From Chelonoidis abingdonii (lineage: Eukaryota; Chordata; Testudines; Testudinidae), in contig NC_133771.1 of the NCBI RefSeq assembly GCF_003597395.2, positions 56,660,423-56,724,422 of the forward strand: a stretch of DNA of 64,000 nt, read 5' to 3'. The notes under the pieces were generated by a model that ran no database searches, was not told the DNA's origin, and was given only the letters and a program-made list of their open reading frames with translations. Position 1 is the stretch's first letter; every line of letters begins with the position of its first letter. Below are positions 10,764-23,489 of the stretch, piece after piece. The position numbers and the translations under genes were made by a program.

Positions 10764-12260
10764 TCATGTGACTTTTCTCTGTACCCTCTGTAATTTATCT
10801 ATATCCTTCGTGAATCGTGGGCACCAGAACTGGACACAGTATTCCAGCAGTGGTCGCACCAATGCCAGATACAGAGGTAGAACAATCTCTTTGCTCCTAG
10901 TCAAGTTTCCCCTCTTTATGCATCCAAGGATGACATTAACCCTTTTGGCCACAGCATCACACTGGGAACTCACGCTCAGCAGATTATCAACCACCATCCC
11001 CAAAGCTTTTTCAGAGACACTGATTCCCGGGATAGAGACCCCCATAATATAAGAATGGCCTGTATTCTTTGTTCCTAGATATATAAATGTATGTTCTGTT
11101 GTATTGAAACACATATTGTTTTCTTATGCTCCACTTACCAAGGGATGCAGGTCATACTATATCAGTGACTCCTTCAGTGTGTCTCATCTGCAAACTTTAT
11201 CACTGATAGAAGCAGAAAAGAGTCCTGTGGCACCTTATAGACTGACAGACACATAGGAGTATGAGCTTTCGTGCGTGAATGCATGCATCCGACAAAGTGG
11301 GTATTCACCCACAAAAGCTCATACTCCTATGTGTCTGTTAGTCTATAAGATGCCACAGGACTCTTTTCTGCTTTTACAGATCCAGAGTAACACAGCTACC
11401 CCTCTGATACTTTAATAAATAAATGTTAAGTAGCATAGGGCCAAGAATTTATCACTCTGACACCTACTAAAAATGCACCTGCTTGCCAATGATTCCCCAT
11501 TTACAATTACATTTTGAAACCTATCAGCTAGCCTGCTTTTAATCCATGTAAAGTGTGCCATATTAATTTTATATCATTCAAATATTTAAATCAGAATCAT
11601 GTGAAATCAAATCAAATGCTTTACATAACTCTGAGTACATTAACACTATTAATTTTGTTTACCAAATTTATAATCTCATCAAAAAAGATACTAAGTTGGT
11701 TTGTCAGGATCTATTTTCCATAAACCGAGGTTTATTTGCATTAATTGTATTATCCTTCTTTAATTCTTTATTAATAAAGTCCCACATCAGTTGCTTCATT
11801 ATCTTTAAAAATATTAGCACAACATTAGCTTTCTTCCAGTCTTCTAGAACTTCACCAGTGTTCCTACACTTATTGAAAATCAACATTAATGGTCCAGTGA
11901 GCTCCTCAGGCAGCTTTTTTAAAACTCTTGGATGAAAGTTTTCTATACCTGCTGATTTTGAAATGTCTAATTTCAGCAGCTGCTGATCAATTCCTCATTA
12001 GATACTAGTGGAATGCAAAGTGTTATCATCATCATATGAGGAAATGAGCTCAACATTTTCCCCCCCAAATATAGAACAGAAATATTTATTGAACACATCT
12101 GCCTTTTCTGCATTATTATTGATAATTGTACCATTTCCATCTAGTAATCAATCAATACCATTGTCTGGATTCTTTTTGTTGCTAATCTACTTTAAAAACA
12201 CCTTTTATAGTCCTTAACTCTCCTGGCCACTGATTTCTCCTCGATTCCCTTTGCTTTTCT
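10764..12260 (-). pseudogene. CR1 ORF2 remnant (RT and C-terminal region)
   Basis: The frame at 10764-11114 reads the C-terminal part of CR1 ORF2: a SSQCDAVAKRVN block, ILGCIKRG, then [17 protein letters not shown]. The catalytic motif region at 11183-11194 reads FADE rather than FADD. Beyond the retroposon at 11209 the RT continues in fragments (for example 11704-11886) towards the linker at about 12.2 kb. Frameshifts and stops are frequent. Inactive. Confidence 0.75.
11209..11411 (-). mobile_element. foldback retroposon copy 1 (72-bp hairpin arms)
   Basis: GAAGCAGAAAAGAGTCCTGT... and its near-perfect inverse ...ACAGGACTCTTTTCTGCTTT face each other with about 72-base arms around ATGCATCCGACAAAGTGGG. 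An unpaired tail follows, ending AACACAGCTACCCCTCTGATACT. It interrupts the minus CR1. A second copy lies at 16794-16947. This family is abundant in turtles to my knowledge, but I do not know its formal name. Confidence 0.75.
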
Positions 12261-13390
12261 TATCAGTTTTCTACAAGTCCTAGCTTCTGACTTATATTCA
12301 CCACTATTAACTTCCTCTTTCTTCCATTTGTTATATTTTATAACTATTTTCACTTCTCCTCTAAACTATGTCATTTTTTTTTTAACTAGCACAGACTTCA
12401 TCCCTGTGAGATTGTGGCATTTTGGGCACCTAATAAAGTGTTCTTCAACAATTGCCAATTATCATTCAAATTTTTCTGATTAAATTATTTCTCCTGGCTG
12501 ATTTGGCCCATAATTTTTTCAGCTTTTTTAAATTGGCCCTTTTAAAACCAGGTATAAATATTACTGGTTTAGATTTTATTCTGTTTGCACATTCTGAATA
12601 TGATGAAATCTTATTCACTTGTACCTAAGCTACAGTTCTGTGATCAGTTCCTCTTTATCTGTCAAGATAAGTTCTAATATATTGCTAATTGCAACAGTTT
12701 TTGAGTTAGGAAATTGTCATCTATTATATTTTAAAAATCCAAGGATGTTTTAATACTGGCAGCATGAGACCTCCAGCATATGTCACACAGATCGTAGTCC
12801 CCCACAATCACACAGCTTTTTTTGCCTACATATTGTTGATAGGTGTGTAAAGAGCTGGTCAACTTATTCCCTTGTGTGACTTGGTGATCTATAGCCATCA
12901 CCAACTAACATCTCATCTTGTGATGCACCTGTTCGGACATTGACCCTTAAGCAATCAATATAATTTTCTTCCACATTATAGTGACTTGGAAACAGGATAG
13001 AGTGCCACTCCCCTTTTGCCTACTCGTTCTTTCCTAAGTGAGTTATAACCATTGATTTCAGTGTCCCAGTTGTGAAAATCATCTCACCAGCTTTCAGTAA
13101 TACCAGCTACTTTGAATTTTATGCTCATAAATTAGCAATTCCAATTCCTCTTGTTTGTTATCCATGCTCCCACCACTGATGTATAGCCAACTAAAGAATC
13201 TCTTCTCTTCATGTCCTTTGGTTCCATGATTAATTTTGTTTCCAACATCTTGAGTCTATGTTCATATCTTCCTTTCTGTTACCCTCCGCTCTTGTTATCA
13301 GTTTAATGCTCTCCTGACTATTTCAGCCTCCCAGTCCCCAAGAAGACTGGTTCCCCTTCTCTTGAGGTGGAGGCCATCCACACTATACAG

Positions 13391-13701
13391 CAGGGGTCAG
13401 CAATCTTTCAGAAGTGGTGTGCCGAGTCTTCAGTTATTCATCTAATTGAAGGTTTCGCGTGCCAGTAATACATTTTAACATTTTTAGAAGGTCTCTTTCT
13501 ATAAGACTATAATATATAACTAAACTATTGTTGTATATAAAGTAAATAAGGTTGGTAAAATGTATAAAAAGCTTCATTTAAAACTAAAATTAAAATGCAG
13601 AGCCCCCCAGACTGGTGGCCAGGACCAGGCCAGTGTGAGTGCCACTAAAAAGCAGCTCACATGTCGCCTTCAGCACACGTGCCAAAGGTTACCCAACCCT
13701 G
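13391..13701. mobile_element. hAT MITE, 311 bp, nested in CR1
   Basis: The ends CAGGGGTCAGCAATCTTTCA and GCCAAAGGTTACCCAACCCTG are imperfect inverted repeats. The flanks CTATACAG (13383-13390) and CTATACAA (13702-13709) are an 8-bp target duplication with one change. Removing the element restores continuous CR1 text (GCCATCCACACTATACA to CCTCGTCCTCACAG). Confidence 0.87.
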
Positions 13702-13956
13702 CTATACAACCTCGTCCTCACAGAAAGTGGACCAGTATTCTACAAAACCCAGACTCTCCACCCTATACCACTTACCTAGCCAATAGTTCACTTCCAGAAT
13801 CTTTTGCTTTCTGTCTTTCTTCTCTTTTGGAACAGAAAGATCTCAGAGAAAATGGCTTGGGCATTCTTTAGCACACTTCAGGTTCCTTGAAGTCATCTAG
13901 TATTTCTGCAATATCCCATGACAGAGTGTCATTAGTGTCAATATGAACCATCACCA

Positions 13957-14322
13957 GAGGATTTTTTGTTTTTGAATGCAGTTATATAACAAAAAAAATT
14001 ACATTTGTAAATTACACTTTCATGATAAAGATATTGCACTAGAGTACTTGTATGGGTGAATTGAAAAATACTATTCCTTTTGTTTATCATTTTTACAGTG
14101 CAAATATTTCTAATAAAAAATAATAATACAAAGTGTATACTTTATATTCTGTGTTGTAATAGAAACCAATATATTTAAAAATGTAGAAAAACCTCCAAAA
14201 ATATTTCATAACTTTCAATTGGTATTGTTTAACAATATGATTAATCACAATTAATTTTTTTAATCACGATACATTTTTTTGAGTTAATTGTGTGAGTTAA
14301 CTGTGATTAATTGACAGCCCTA
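13957..14322. mobile_element. single arm of the long-inverted-repeat element
   Basis: The text matches the right arm of the element at 47331-48874, including TTACATTTGTAAATTACACT, the TTTTTACAGTGCA segment and the terminus GATTAATTGACAGCCCTA. The left arm is absent, so this is a truncated copy. Confidence 0.75.
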
Positions 14323-14505
14323 ATCTCAACCTGTTTGGTTTTGAAATTGTATTGGAAATCTTGTGAAAACATATTTCTTTGTAAAGTTTCCAGTGTGCCC
14401 TGGAATGAGAATAGTCTCTGTCATGGGTTTTCTGCTTGCTTGAGGTTGTGACTGGAATTTGGAAGATAAAAAACAGGCAATAATTTAAAAAAGTTAATTG
14501 AAGTT

Positions 14506-15373
14506 TGTCAGGGTTCCTTCCCCACTCTGAACTTTAGACTACAGATGTGGGGACCCGCACGAAAGACCCCCAAGCTTATTTACCAGCTTAGGTTAACAGT
14601 AAGCTGCCACCACCAAGCGTGTTCCATATTTTAGGGGAGAGCCACTTGGAACTTTGCCTTCCCCCAAATATTTCCCAAGTCCCTAACCCCCCCTTTCCTA
14701 GGCAGATTTGAGACTAATTCCTCCCCCCTTCAAGTCATTACATCTCTTTTTCTGGGTAGGCTTGAGAGTATATCCTCACTAATTAGTTCTGGTGAACACA
14801 GATCCAAAACCCTTGGATCTTAAAACAGTGAAAAAATAATTAGCTTTTTAAAAGAAGGATTTTATTAAAAGAAAAGGTAAAGTTTATTTCTGTAAAATTA
14901 AGATGGAAATAACTTTACAGAGTAATTAGATTTAAAGAGCCCAGAGGAACCCCCTCTAGCCTTAGTTTTAAAGTTACAGCAAAAAAGGGATAAAGCTTCC
15001 TCTAGCAAAGGAACATTTACAAGTTGAGAAAACAAAGGTAAAACTAACATGCCTTGCCTGGCTGTTACTTACAAGTTTGAAATATGAGAGACTTGTGCAA
15101 AAAGATTTGGAGAACGTGAATTGATGTTCAGTCCCTTTTAGTCCCAAGAGCGAACACCACCAAAAAAAAGAGCACAAAACAAAGCCTTCCGCTTCCTCCA
15201 CCAAGATTTGGAAGTATTTTGTTCCCTTATTGGTCCTTTGGGTCAAGTGTCACCCAGGTTACGTGAGCTTCTTAACCCTTTACAGGTAAAATGATTTTGA
15301 TGCCTCTGGCCAGGAGGGATTTTATAGAATTGTACACAGAAGGGTTGTTACCCTTCACTTTATAGTTATGACA
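14506..15373 (-). mobile_element. solo LTR, 868 bp, with 5-bp target duplication
   Basis: The element begins TGTCAGGGTTCC and ends ATAGTTATGACA, so it has TG/CA ends. It is flanked by AAGTT on both sides (14501-14505 and 15374-15378), an identical 5-bp duplication. On the minus strand, the sense direction, it carries TTTACCTGTAAAGGGTTAAG, a CCAAT box (15229-15233) and AATAAA signals near 14860-14890, as expected of U3 and R. No internal region or second LTR is present, so it is a recombined solo LTR. A 5-bp duplication fits Ty3/gypsy or some ERVs. Confidence 0.88.
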
Positions 15374-15378
15374 AAGTT

Positions 15379-16282
15379 TAATGAAGTTCAGAACTTTAAT
15401 GTTAAGCTCAAGTGGCCAGCAAAATTTTCAGTCATTTCTTATTTTCTTTGACCCTGTTTATCTTTCTCTAATGTTTGTGTTTACATCAGTTAACAGACTC
15501 CTAAAAATTTCAATATCTGCCTCTGAGCCAAATCATTGGTTAACATTTGTTCTAGATGTAATAAGCAGGTGCATGTCCAACTAAAAATGGTGTTCATGTT
15601 AGTCCTCCTTTCTTCCCATTCTGACCATAGTGACCTCTGTTTTAAAATAAAAGGGGGTCTTATTTCACACTCTGATGTCAGTGAGTTTGCAGGTATATAA
15701 CTGAGAGCAGGGTTGACCCAGTAATTACTTTCAGAGTAACCCATCCTTATTTAACTACGCTGCTCACAAAATAATAAAATGGACTTGATTAAAATAAGAA
15801 AATCTGTTCTCTTGGTAAAAAGACACAATTTAATAATAATTCTTCTGAGAATCACATTTTCTAAAAAAGTATAGGACTCTAATGACCTTGATATAATGAC
15901 TAGCTAGTCATATTAATACATCAGGTAACTAGATGTGAAATACCACAGCAATTATGCATTGCCTTGGGAATAGTAAATAAAATAGAAACCCCAAAAAACT
16001 GATTTTCAGATAGGACGAGTTTAATTAAGGTTTCTTTTTGTTTTAAGATGTTTTCATAAAAAGGTTCACTGCATCAAGAGAAATACACAGGTACTGTAGA
16101 TGTCAGTATTTATTTGAAATTGGATTACTTATAATAATATTATAACTAGAGAGGGTTTTGAGCAGCGAAGTTCAGATATGGGTCTCAATTTACCAAAGTC
16201 TGGGTGTTTATATCCAGAGTTTTGACTTGGCTTGGCTCATTATAAACTTTGAAAACAATCTGAACTTCACCACATCCCTGGA
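15379..16282. other. unassigned AT-rich DNA
   Basis: No gene or named repeat is recognised. The base composition is uniformly AT-rich. Confidence 0.45.
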
Positions 16283-16695
16283 GTAGAGATGGTCAGAGAA
16301 ACTTCAATGGAACAATATTTGGACGAATTATGCAGTTTCTTTAAAATCAAAACATGTTGGGGAACCAGGTTGATTTTACCAGAATTTGGGTTTTTTTTGT
16401 GGAGGGGAAGGATCAGTGTTGAAACATCCCATTTTCAGAATAATTTTTTTTTGTTTTAAAACAACTTTTTTATTCTATTTTTTATTTTTTTATTATATAT
16501 TGCAATATTATACAAAATAAAAAGTAAACATCAAAACAAAATGTTTTGACTGACCCAAAATAAACATGTTTCTGGAATTTTCATCTGCAGAGAATTAAGA
16601 CGTTCAGTTTTCATTTCAATTCAGAACAAAGCCAGATTTTGAAGTCTACAAAGCCTTCTGAAATAGAATTTCCATTCTTTGCACAACTCTACACA
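16283..16695. repeat. AT-rich foldback repeat
   Basis: The ends TAGAGATGGTCAGAGAAAC and GGAAATTC-equivalent GAATTTCCATTCTTTGCACAACTCTA are loosely inverted. The interior is rich in AAAATTT-type words. It resembles dispersed turtle elements with GAGCTGGTCA termini. No convincing target duplication was found. Confidence 0.45.
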
Positions 16696-16793
16696 GGGTT
16701 CTGGTGCTACTCTAGTAAAATCTAGTCAGAATTTGTGAAAAAGTTATTGGGGCTAAAGCTCCCCTTTAATATCAAATGGAGTATAAACTACAA

Positions 16794-16947
16794 AAGCAGC
16801 AAAGAGTCCTGTGGCACCTTATAGACTAATAGATGTTTTGAAGCATGAGCTTTCATGGGTGAATACCCACTTCGTCGGTCTATAAGGTGCCACAGGACTC
16901 TTTGCTGCTTTTACAGATCCAGACTAACACGGCTACCCTTCTGATAC
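16794..16947 (-). mobile_element. foldback retroposon copy 2 with 12-bp target duplication
   Basis: AAGCAGCAAAGAGTCCTGTG... is repeated in inverse as ...CACAGGACTCTTTGCTGCTT, with arms of about 40 bases. The spacer and tail match copy 1. The flanks TATAAACTACAA (16782-16793 and 16948-16959) are an identical 12-bp duplication, which points to LINE-type retroposition rather than cut-and-paste. Confidence 0.82.
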
Positions 16948-16959
16948 TATAAACTACAA

Positions 16960-19900
16960 GGAAATCATAAAAAGATTAAGGAAAAAGAGAGTAGTCTAGT
17001 ATCATAGTACACTATCACCTTTTTGTAGTTTGACCGAGACATTGGTTTACCACTTATTCTGGCACTGACAATATTTTGGAGGTTAACCATTGTGATCCGT
17101 AACGGACAGTGTACAGGAGCTGAGACAACATTTAATTCAGCAGATGCAGGTACAGCAAATGTCACCAGCATTGTTGAATTTTATGGGTTAGCAGACAAAG
17201 TATAGATATTTAAAAAGTGGGCAAAGGGCAACCTTGATGTGATAAGAAAACCTTGAATTTGTTCTGGATTGGCCTCATCCATGATTAACCACTCGTCCTT
17301 TCTCATGGTGCAAGTGGATAGTGGAAAAAGTCATTAAGCAATTTAAACATCTGTCATCAGTAAATGCAGCTAGAGGGGTAGTGTATGACTCTTGAAAAAG
17401 GTATGTGAAATACATTTACATGTACAATGTAGTAGAAATTTGTGTTCAGTATGAATGGCCTGAAGGGGATTATTTTTTACACATCCGGAATAAGGGTTGC
17501 AGAATAAGACACTGGGAATGCTTATTTTCTCATTTTCCACAGTACGTAAATGAAACAATGAGAGTTCTACAAGGTCTGCAAGATTAGGCACTGCACTGTA
17601 ATATAGGCAAGAGTATATCTTTATTGTATTGTGCCTACATTGATGTAGATCCAGTAACTACAAATATTTGGATATGATGTGGGAAATTCTACATTTCGAA
17701 TGAAGTGTAACTGTGGTTCTTAAAATTATTAATAATTAAAGTAGAGCTATTGAGATTGTAAGATTCAGGGGGCAGAAACTGTGTCTTCATAGTAAGTCCC
17801 TGAAATACTAGCTTCAGAAAAATAGCATTACAAGTTAAGCAGTATGCTGTGTTACTACAGCACTATTAATGGTAGATCATTTCTAAGAGACCTGAACGTG
17901 TCTGGTGTTTAATCAAAGCAATGCAAAATGTTGAAAGGCAAAATGTATTAAATATAATCTATTGCCTAAACCTAATTTTCTTATCTGAATCAATGGCCTA
18001 AATATCTTATCTTCTGGGGTATACTATATAGTGATAATCTTTTTGAATGTTCCCTTTCTTGAATTCTGTTCTGTAGGTTTTACCCCAATTTGTCTGAACC
18101 AACTTCTGTTACAGGTACTTTATCCTAACTCCCATTAGTACCACTACATTGCAGACCACTGAACAGTCTTAAACTTCACTACAATTTTTATTTTTCCCAA
18201 GAGCATTCAGTCTGGAGAATACCCTGGTTTTTAGAACAACAAAAATATATGTGAAATAAAAATAAGACAGTTTTTATTGCCAGCCTCTTGTTAAGGAAAC
18301 CAAGGTAGTAATAGACAATATATTAGAGGTTTGAGGGTTTTTTTGAACCTGTAGTTACTACAGCGATTTCATACAGTAAGTGTTCATTAATATGCAGCTA
18401 TACAAAATTAACATTTAAGTTTAGAGAAAAAAATTCTGGAGATGTATAACTGATTATGAATTTGGTTAATTCATCCTGCTCACTGCAAAAACAAATTCAG
18501 AGTGTTCTGTAATTATTGGTTATTTGACAGTTTTTACAGCTGCCGTTCTTCATTGCTATTTTAAACTATTTTACAGGACTAGGTTGTTGACATTAGGGCT
18601 GGGGTTTATGGAAATGAAGGAGTGGAGTTAGTGAATTCAGAATTTGTTTTAGCTCCCTAGTAAATACCTGTTGATGGTGTTCTCCCTAAATTACATAAAA
18701 AAACTAGCACTCAATGTGACAAAAGTAGAAACATTTGCCAGTCTCATCTTGTGTGGTCCAGCACCCAAAAGAGTGATTGCAGATCAAGACTGAGGTATTT
18801 CACAATATTTTTTTTCCTTTTTCATACATTTCTGCCAGTGTGAAGCTTACTCACTAGTTAGATCTACTTTAGCTCTCCACTGTCATGAATATTAAATTCA
18901 CTTAAAAAGATTTAAAAAAAAAAAGAAAAATATCCCAACAAATGATTTTGCACCACGCCCTTATCTCTACTTACCCTGGTTCTGGTCAATTTCACACTGG
19001 GAAATAGAGAGGCACCAACAGATGGGGCATATAGATCAGGAGCAGTGGAAAAATTGGCTGAAAAATGCAAAAAATGTTGGTATAAAACCTAAAGTATACC
19101 TTCTGTCCATCCCCTCAGCAACTCCCTTCTTCCCATCACTCACCCACAAAAATCATTCAGCAGACTTCTTCATGTCAGGAAATCCAGCAATTTCAAAGCT
19201 AAAATCTAAAACACATAAATGTTTCAGTAAAGCAAATTATTATTTAATTTTTAAAATAGTTTTAAGAACTATAAAGATGGCACATATGAACTGTATTAAA
19301 TGTGCATTAAGTTTAGCTAAGTAGGTTCTTTTACTATATTATAAATGTACCACGCAATTTATCAAGGTGATGAAAAGTTCTTAAAATAACTATCAGTTTA
19401 CCTACTATATTTAAAGCTTGTCTCTTAAGAATTAAATCACATGCAAAATACCAAGGTCTGACCAGATCTGATTTTTTAATTACAAAATGAAAATAGATTA
19501 AATTTTTTTAAAAGAATACTTCTTGTGTTGTTGTTTATGTTGTTTTTCCTACATATTTATAAGATCATCAACATTACAGATGTCCAAGCAGCTTGTATAT
19601 TCTGCATTTCATATTTGTTAATGAGTTAACATGACTAACCTACTTGGATAAAAAAGATACCACATATATATTTAGGAATCAAGTTTGTAGTCTGTCTCTC
19701 AAAGGATAAACAGATGCTGCTAAAAGACATCATAAACCTACCAGTGGTGAACATCAGGTACATGGGTTATTCTTCTGATCACTTAGATGTATTTATCTTT
19801 ATTTACGAGTATGATGACACATCAATAATATGGTTGATAATGTTGTAATGTTGAATCCTAACCTATCTTTCAACTGTACTACATGCAAAAAGCATTTATA

Positions 19901-20583
19901 GTGGAACTAGAAATATGAGCTTAATCGTGACTGAATTTGATGTGTGAGAGCAAGAACAGCAGGCCTGATTTTTTTTTTTAATCTCACTAATCTTGGATGT
20001 CCCTGAATCAGATCTTATTTGCCCTCATTTTTTCTATAAGCACATTTCTATGGTTGTATTCTATTTTAGCCTTTAGGTGGCAGCATCTGAGAACAGTTGT
20101 AGATCTGAGGTTGCCACCATCTGGAAAACATGTTTTGGGCAAAAATTATAAATAGCTGTAAGACTAAACCATGGAGCAACTCTGTTCATTATACAGTTTT
20201 CTGCAAAGTTTATTCAGAAGCATGTGAAATATAAAAAAAAAAGCTTTGTCTTATAAAAGTGATTTCCCCTGTCTATTATGATCTTTTAAAAATATATCAT
20301 TTGAAAATAATTTATGTCCAGTTGGTCAGATTATTTACTTTTAGAGCCCATTCTCTCCTTGTCATGCTTTCTTTGTCTGAATGGTAAAGCACCATTCATC
20401 TTGCAATATTGTACTGATCGTAGAGGGTGTTGTAAGATAATTATGGCCAACACCATTCCAAGGGTTCAGCTTCCTTTGCACACCTATTTTCTATTACCCT
20501 AAGGTTGCTTCTGGATCAAAAAATCTGGCTTGTCACAAGTAACTGTAGCATCAGGATTTTGAAAAAATGTAAACATACACGAA
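16960..20583. other. long unassigned interval
   Basis: About 3.6 kb of AT-rich sequence with no recognised repeat or gene. Open frames here are short and lack protein-like composition. A-runs occur near 18908-18925. Confidence 0.5.
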
Positions 20584-20692
20584 CAGGTGTGTGTTTGTGT
20601 GTGTGTATATATATGTATATAGATAGATGTAGATCTTTAGATAGATATATGTATGTCTGTTTGTAGACAGATAGATATGTGTGTGTATATTG
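20584..20692 (+). repeat. compound GT/TA/GATA microsatellite
   Basis: GTGTGTGTTTGTGTGTGTGT is followed by TATATATATGTATATAGATA-type units and a second GATAGATATGTGTGTGTATA block. It is simple sequence and likely to vary in length. Confidence 0.85.
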
Positions 20693-21593
20693 CTTACTGC
20701 AGACATACAATCACAATACAAAAAAGTGTAAGCTACATTTTGTCCTCAGTTTCAACTATTCAAACGCACTAAAGTTATTAGATGTAACTTAGGCGAGAAC
20801 TTGTGCTTGTGTGCGTTTGTGTATTAAACAAATCAGAGGTTCTCTTACTGTTTCATTCTGAAGAGCCACTTCATAAGAAAGAGCTCCCCTCATGGATTGT
20901 CTACCCCCCTCAGTTCTCACTTCTTGCTTCCCAAAATGTTCTGTTCTGTGAACTACTGGCAAAGGCACTATTGGCCATTCTTAATCCAAAGACCACCTGT
21001 TCAGAACACTGCAATAGATATTCACATTAATCACATTTGCACATAATGTTGTGAATGATGCCAAAAGTTCAGCAATCTGACTGTGGACTCTAAACCTATT
21101 TCAATATGGAAAAATACGATCCAGATATTTTTATTCTTCAAAGTTCTGAACACATACATATGTTTTTAAATTTGCTAGTAGCTCCAAGGATTTCCACTCA
21201 TGCTTGGCTTCATATTTCAAGTTTGTAAATAAGTAGAATAAATATCATTCTTACTTAAATTTATTAGGCTATATTCATCCCTGTTGTAATCTCCCTGATT
21301 CTTGAATTAAACCAAAGATAAATTTGTCCCATTCTCCTTTTAAATACAAAGGTTCAGGAACAAATGCAAACACTTTTTTTAAGACTTCATAGAATTATGT
21401 ATCTAAGAATGCCAGTGACTCAATGATGCATACAGTGGAAACTCAGAGTTATGAATACCAGAGTTACAAATTGACCAGTCAACCACATATCTCATTTGGA
21501 ACCCTAAATACAGAAGCAGAGAGAAGCAGAGACAATAAAAAAAGCAAATAGTAAAATTTCCAAGCTGCATTAAGTCAATGTTAGGTTGTAAAC
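20693..21593. other. unassigned DNA
   Basis: No recognised gene or repeat. Confidence 0.45.
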
Positions 21594-21756
21594 CAGAGAT
21601 AGGCAACCTTTGGCACACGGCCCCCGCGGGCCGGGCCAATTTGTTTACCTGCCGCGTCCACAGGTTCTGTCGATCGCAGCTCTCACCGGCCGCGATTCGC
21701 TGCTCCAGGCCAATGGGGTTGGCAGGAAGCGGCGGCCAGCACATCCCTGTACATGT
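21594..21756 (+). mobile_element. hAT MITE, 3' truncated
   Basis: The start CAGAGATAGGCAACCTTTGG and the body CCAATTTGTTTACCTGCCGC match the element at 31421-31736. The copy stops in the middle (CAGCACATCCCTG), so the right terminus is missing. It is a local GC-rich island in AT-rich DNA. No target duplication is detectable. Confidence 0.7.
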
Positions 21757-22036
21757 ACAGGAGCAACATTAAGTTTGTACATTCACTGCTTGCAAAGGGG
21801 AAATTTTAAAAAGGAAATGAAGGGAAGCAGAATGGAGTCAGTCTATTGTGATCCCAAATTGAAGATCCTAGTATTACAGGTTGTCAGGGCAAATGCTTTT
21901 TAAGCATTCTGATAATTTATGGTATTATTGTGCTAAGATTCTCTGCTAATCTACTCTGCTTTGCAAAAGAAATGTAGACAATACTCACCAGAAAATATAT
22001 AGCAGCCTCTTTGTATTTGCTGTGCTGAATGTAAGT
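21757..22036. other. unassigned DNA
   Basis: Nothing recognised. Confidence 0.4.
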
Positions 22037-22222
22037 TTTTTCATAGATTAAGGAATTGCAAGGCGAGAAGGGGCTAGTGTGATCATTAAGCCTGACCTCC
22101 TGTACAACACAGGCCATATAATTTCTCCCAAATTGTTCCTAGAGTATAGCTATTAGAAAAATATACAATCCTGATTTTAAAATAGTCAGTGATGGAGAAT
22201 CCACCACTTCTCCTCCCAGGTG
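22037..22222 (-). mobile_element. CR1 3'-end fragment
   Basis: TTTTTCATAGATTAAGGAAT, then GTGTGATCATTAAGCCTGACCTCC in pieces, is the reverse complement of the CR1 3' UTR. It is 5' truncated, like most CR1 copies. Confidence 0.8.
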
Positions 22223-22829
22223 TTATTCTGGGTTCCTTTACAGAAGTAAGCATACTCTGAATCATGTATAGAAGATACTAATAACTGATGACTTTCTTTG
22301 CTTGGATCTCATATAAAGTATTTTATGAGTGGCATGGCATATCTGCCTCACTCAGGTTATTTTCAGTGTGGTTTTTGTGTGTATGTGTAAATTAGCATTT
22401 ACCATTTTGGTGTTGTACTATAAAAATACTAAACTTGTGCATTTTATCTGGCATTCTCTTGAGAACCAGTTTACGATCCTTTGGCATTTTGGCTGTATCT
22501 AAAACAGATACTTTTAAAAACACATTTAAAATTAATTCTTTTACTTCCTTCGCCTCAGCACCAGGTAGACAGATATAACACCTTTCTTGTGTCAGAGTCA
22601 GACTGAAAGATGGACAGAGTTAAACTGTCCTCTAGCTGCTGGATGTCTGGCTCTGTTACCTCCTGATACATTATAGGAATATAAAGGAATATAAAGGCTG
22701 AGCTGTGGATAAAATCGCTAAATATTACAGATCCAAGAGAGTAATGAGACAGGTTACAGAAAAAGGAAAAAGATGTTTAGCTGGAAGAAACAGGAAGAGA
22801 GATTTTGAGATGAAGTAAAGAATAGAGAC
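22223..22829. other. unassigned DNA
   Basis: Nothing recognised apart from a small direct repeat of TATAGGAATATAAAGGAATATAA type near 22672-22698. Confidence 0.4.
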
Positions 22830-23060
22830 TTAAGCCTGGTCTACATGACAAAGGTAGATTGACGTAAGTTGCCTTGCCTCAACCTGTTTGTGCATGCATC
22901 TGCACTCAGATTTGTCTCCCGCTGATATAAGTACTCCGGTACATCGACTCCCTAAACAGTGCTGAGCCATGATTGATGTACTGTGGTTCACTCCGTGGAA
23001 GTTTAGCACTACCAGTCCTCCTGCAGCTGACCCACAATGCCTGACAGTGACTGCTCTGGT
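22830..23060 (+). repeat. decayed dispersed repeat with GTCTACA start
   Basis: AAGCCTGGTCTACATGACAA and GGTAGATTGACGTAAGTTGC followed by TTTGTCTCCCGCTGATATAAG resemble a common turtle DNA-transposon-derived repeat. Only one end is clear. Confidence 0.5.
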
Positions 23061-23489
23061 CACAATTATGAGTTCCACTGCCCAGAGCTCACAGAGACTG
23101 TGAGAATTAGAAAATCTTCATATATTTGAAACATCTTTCTTCTGATTTCCCAGCTTGATGGGCACACCTATCACCTCTCCTTTGTAGTGTGCATCTGCTC
23201 AAATGACTATTCTGGCTCCATGCTCTGGATGCGCTCCTGCCTGGAGTAGACAGGAGGTAGTGGATCTCCTGGGCCTGTGAGGAGAAGAGACTGTGTAGGC
23301 ACAGCTATGGACTAGTCATAGAAATGTCGATATCTACTAAAAAATTACACAGGGGGATGCAGGTGAAGGGGAATGACAGGGATCAGCAGCAGTGCCATGT
23401 GGAAGTGAAGGAATTGTGGCAGGCCATACCACAAGACCTGTAAGGCCAAGAGAAACATAGACTAAGGAACTTGTCAGCATGAGGACACT

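Larger units (their letters stand above)
10340..13945 (-). mobile_element. long minus-strand CR1/L3-like LINE with two insertions
   Basis: The 3' end lies at about 10340 (CATAGATTCCAAGGCAAGAA..., followed by TGATCATCTAGTCTGACCTCC, the usual CR1 3'-UTR signature). The element continues through RT and linker to endonuclease-side text near 12.8-13.9 kb. It is interrupted by a foldback retroposon (11209-11411) and a hAT element (13391-13701). Resemblance to the 1-1440 copy, including the block with TTATGGTCACTATTT-like text there, suggests the same subfamily. Frames are heavily broken. Confidence 0.78.

Noticed and set aside
11204..11424. A clean target duplication for foldback retroposon copy 1
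   Set aside because: The flanks share only short ACTTTA/CTGATA words, which can arise by chance within CR1 text.
21403..21903. Open frames across 21.4-21.9 kb, up to 113 codons
   Set aside because: They pass through the truncated GC-rich hAT fragment at 21594-21756 on both strands and have no domain.
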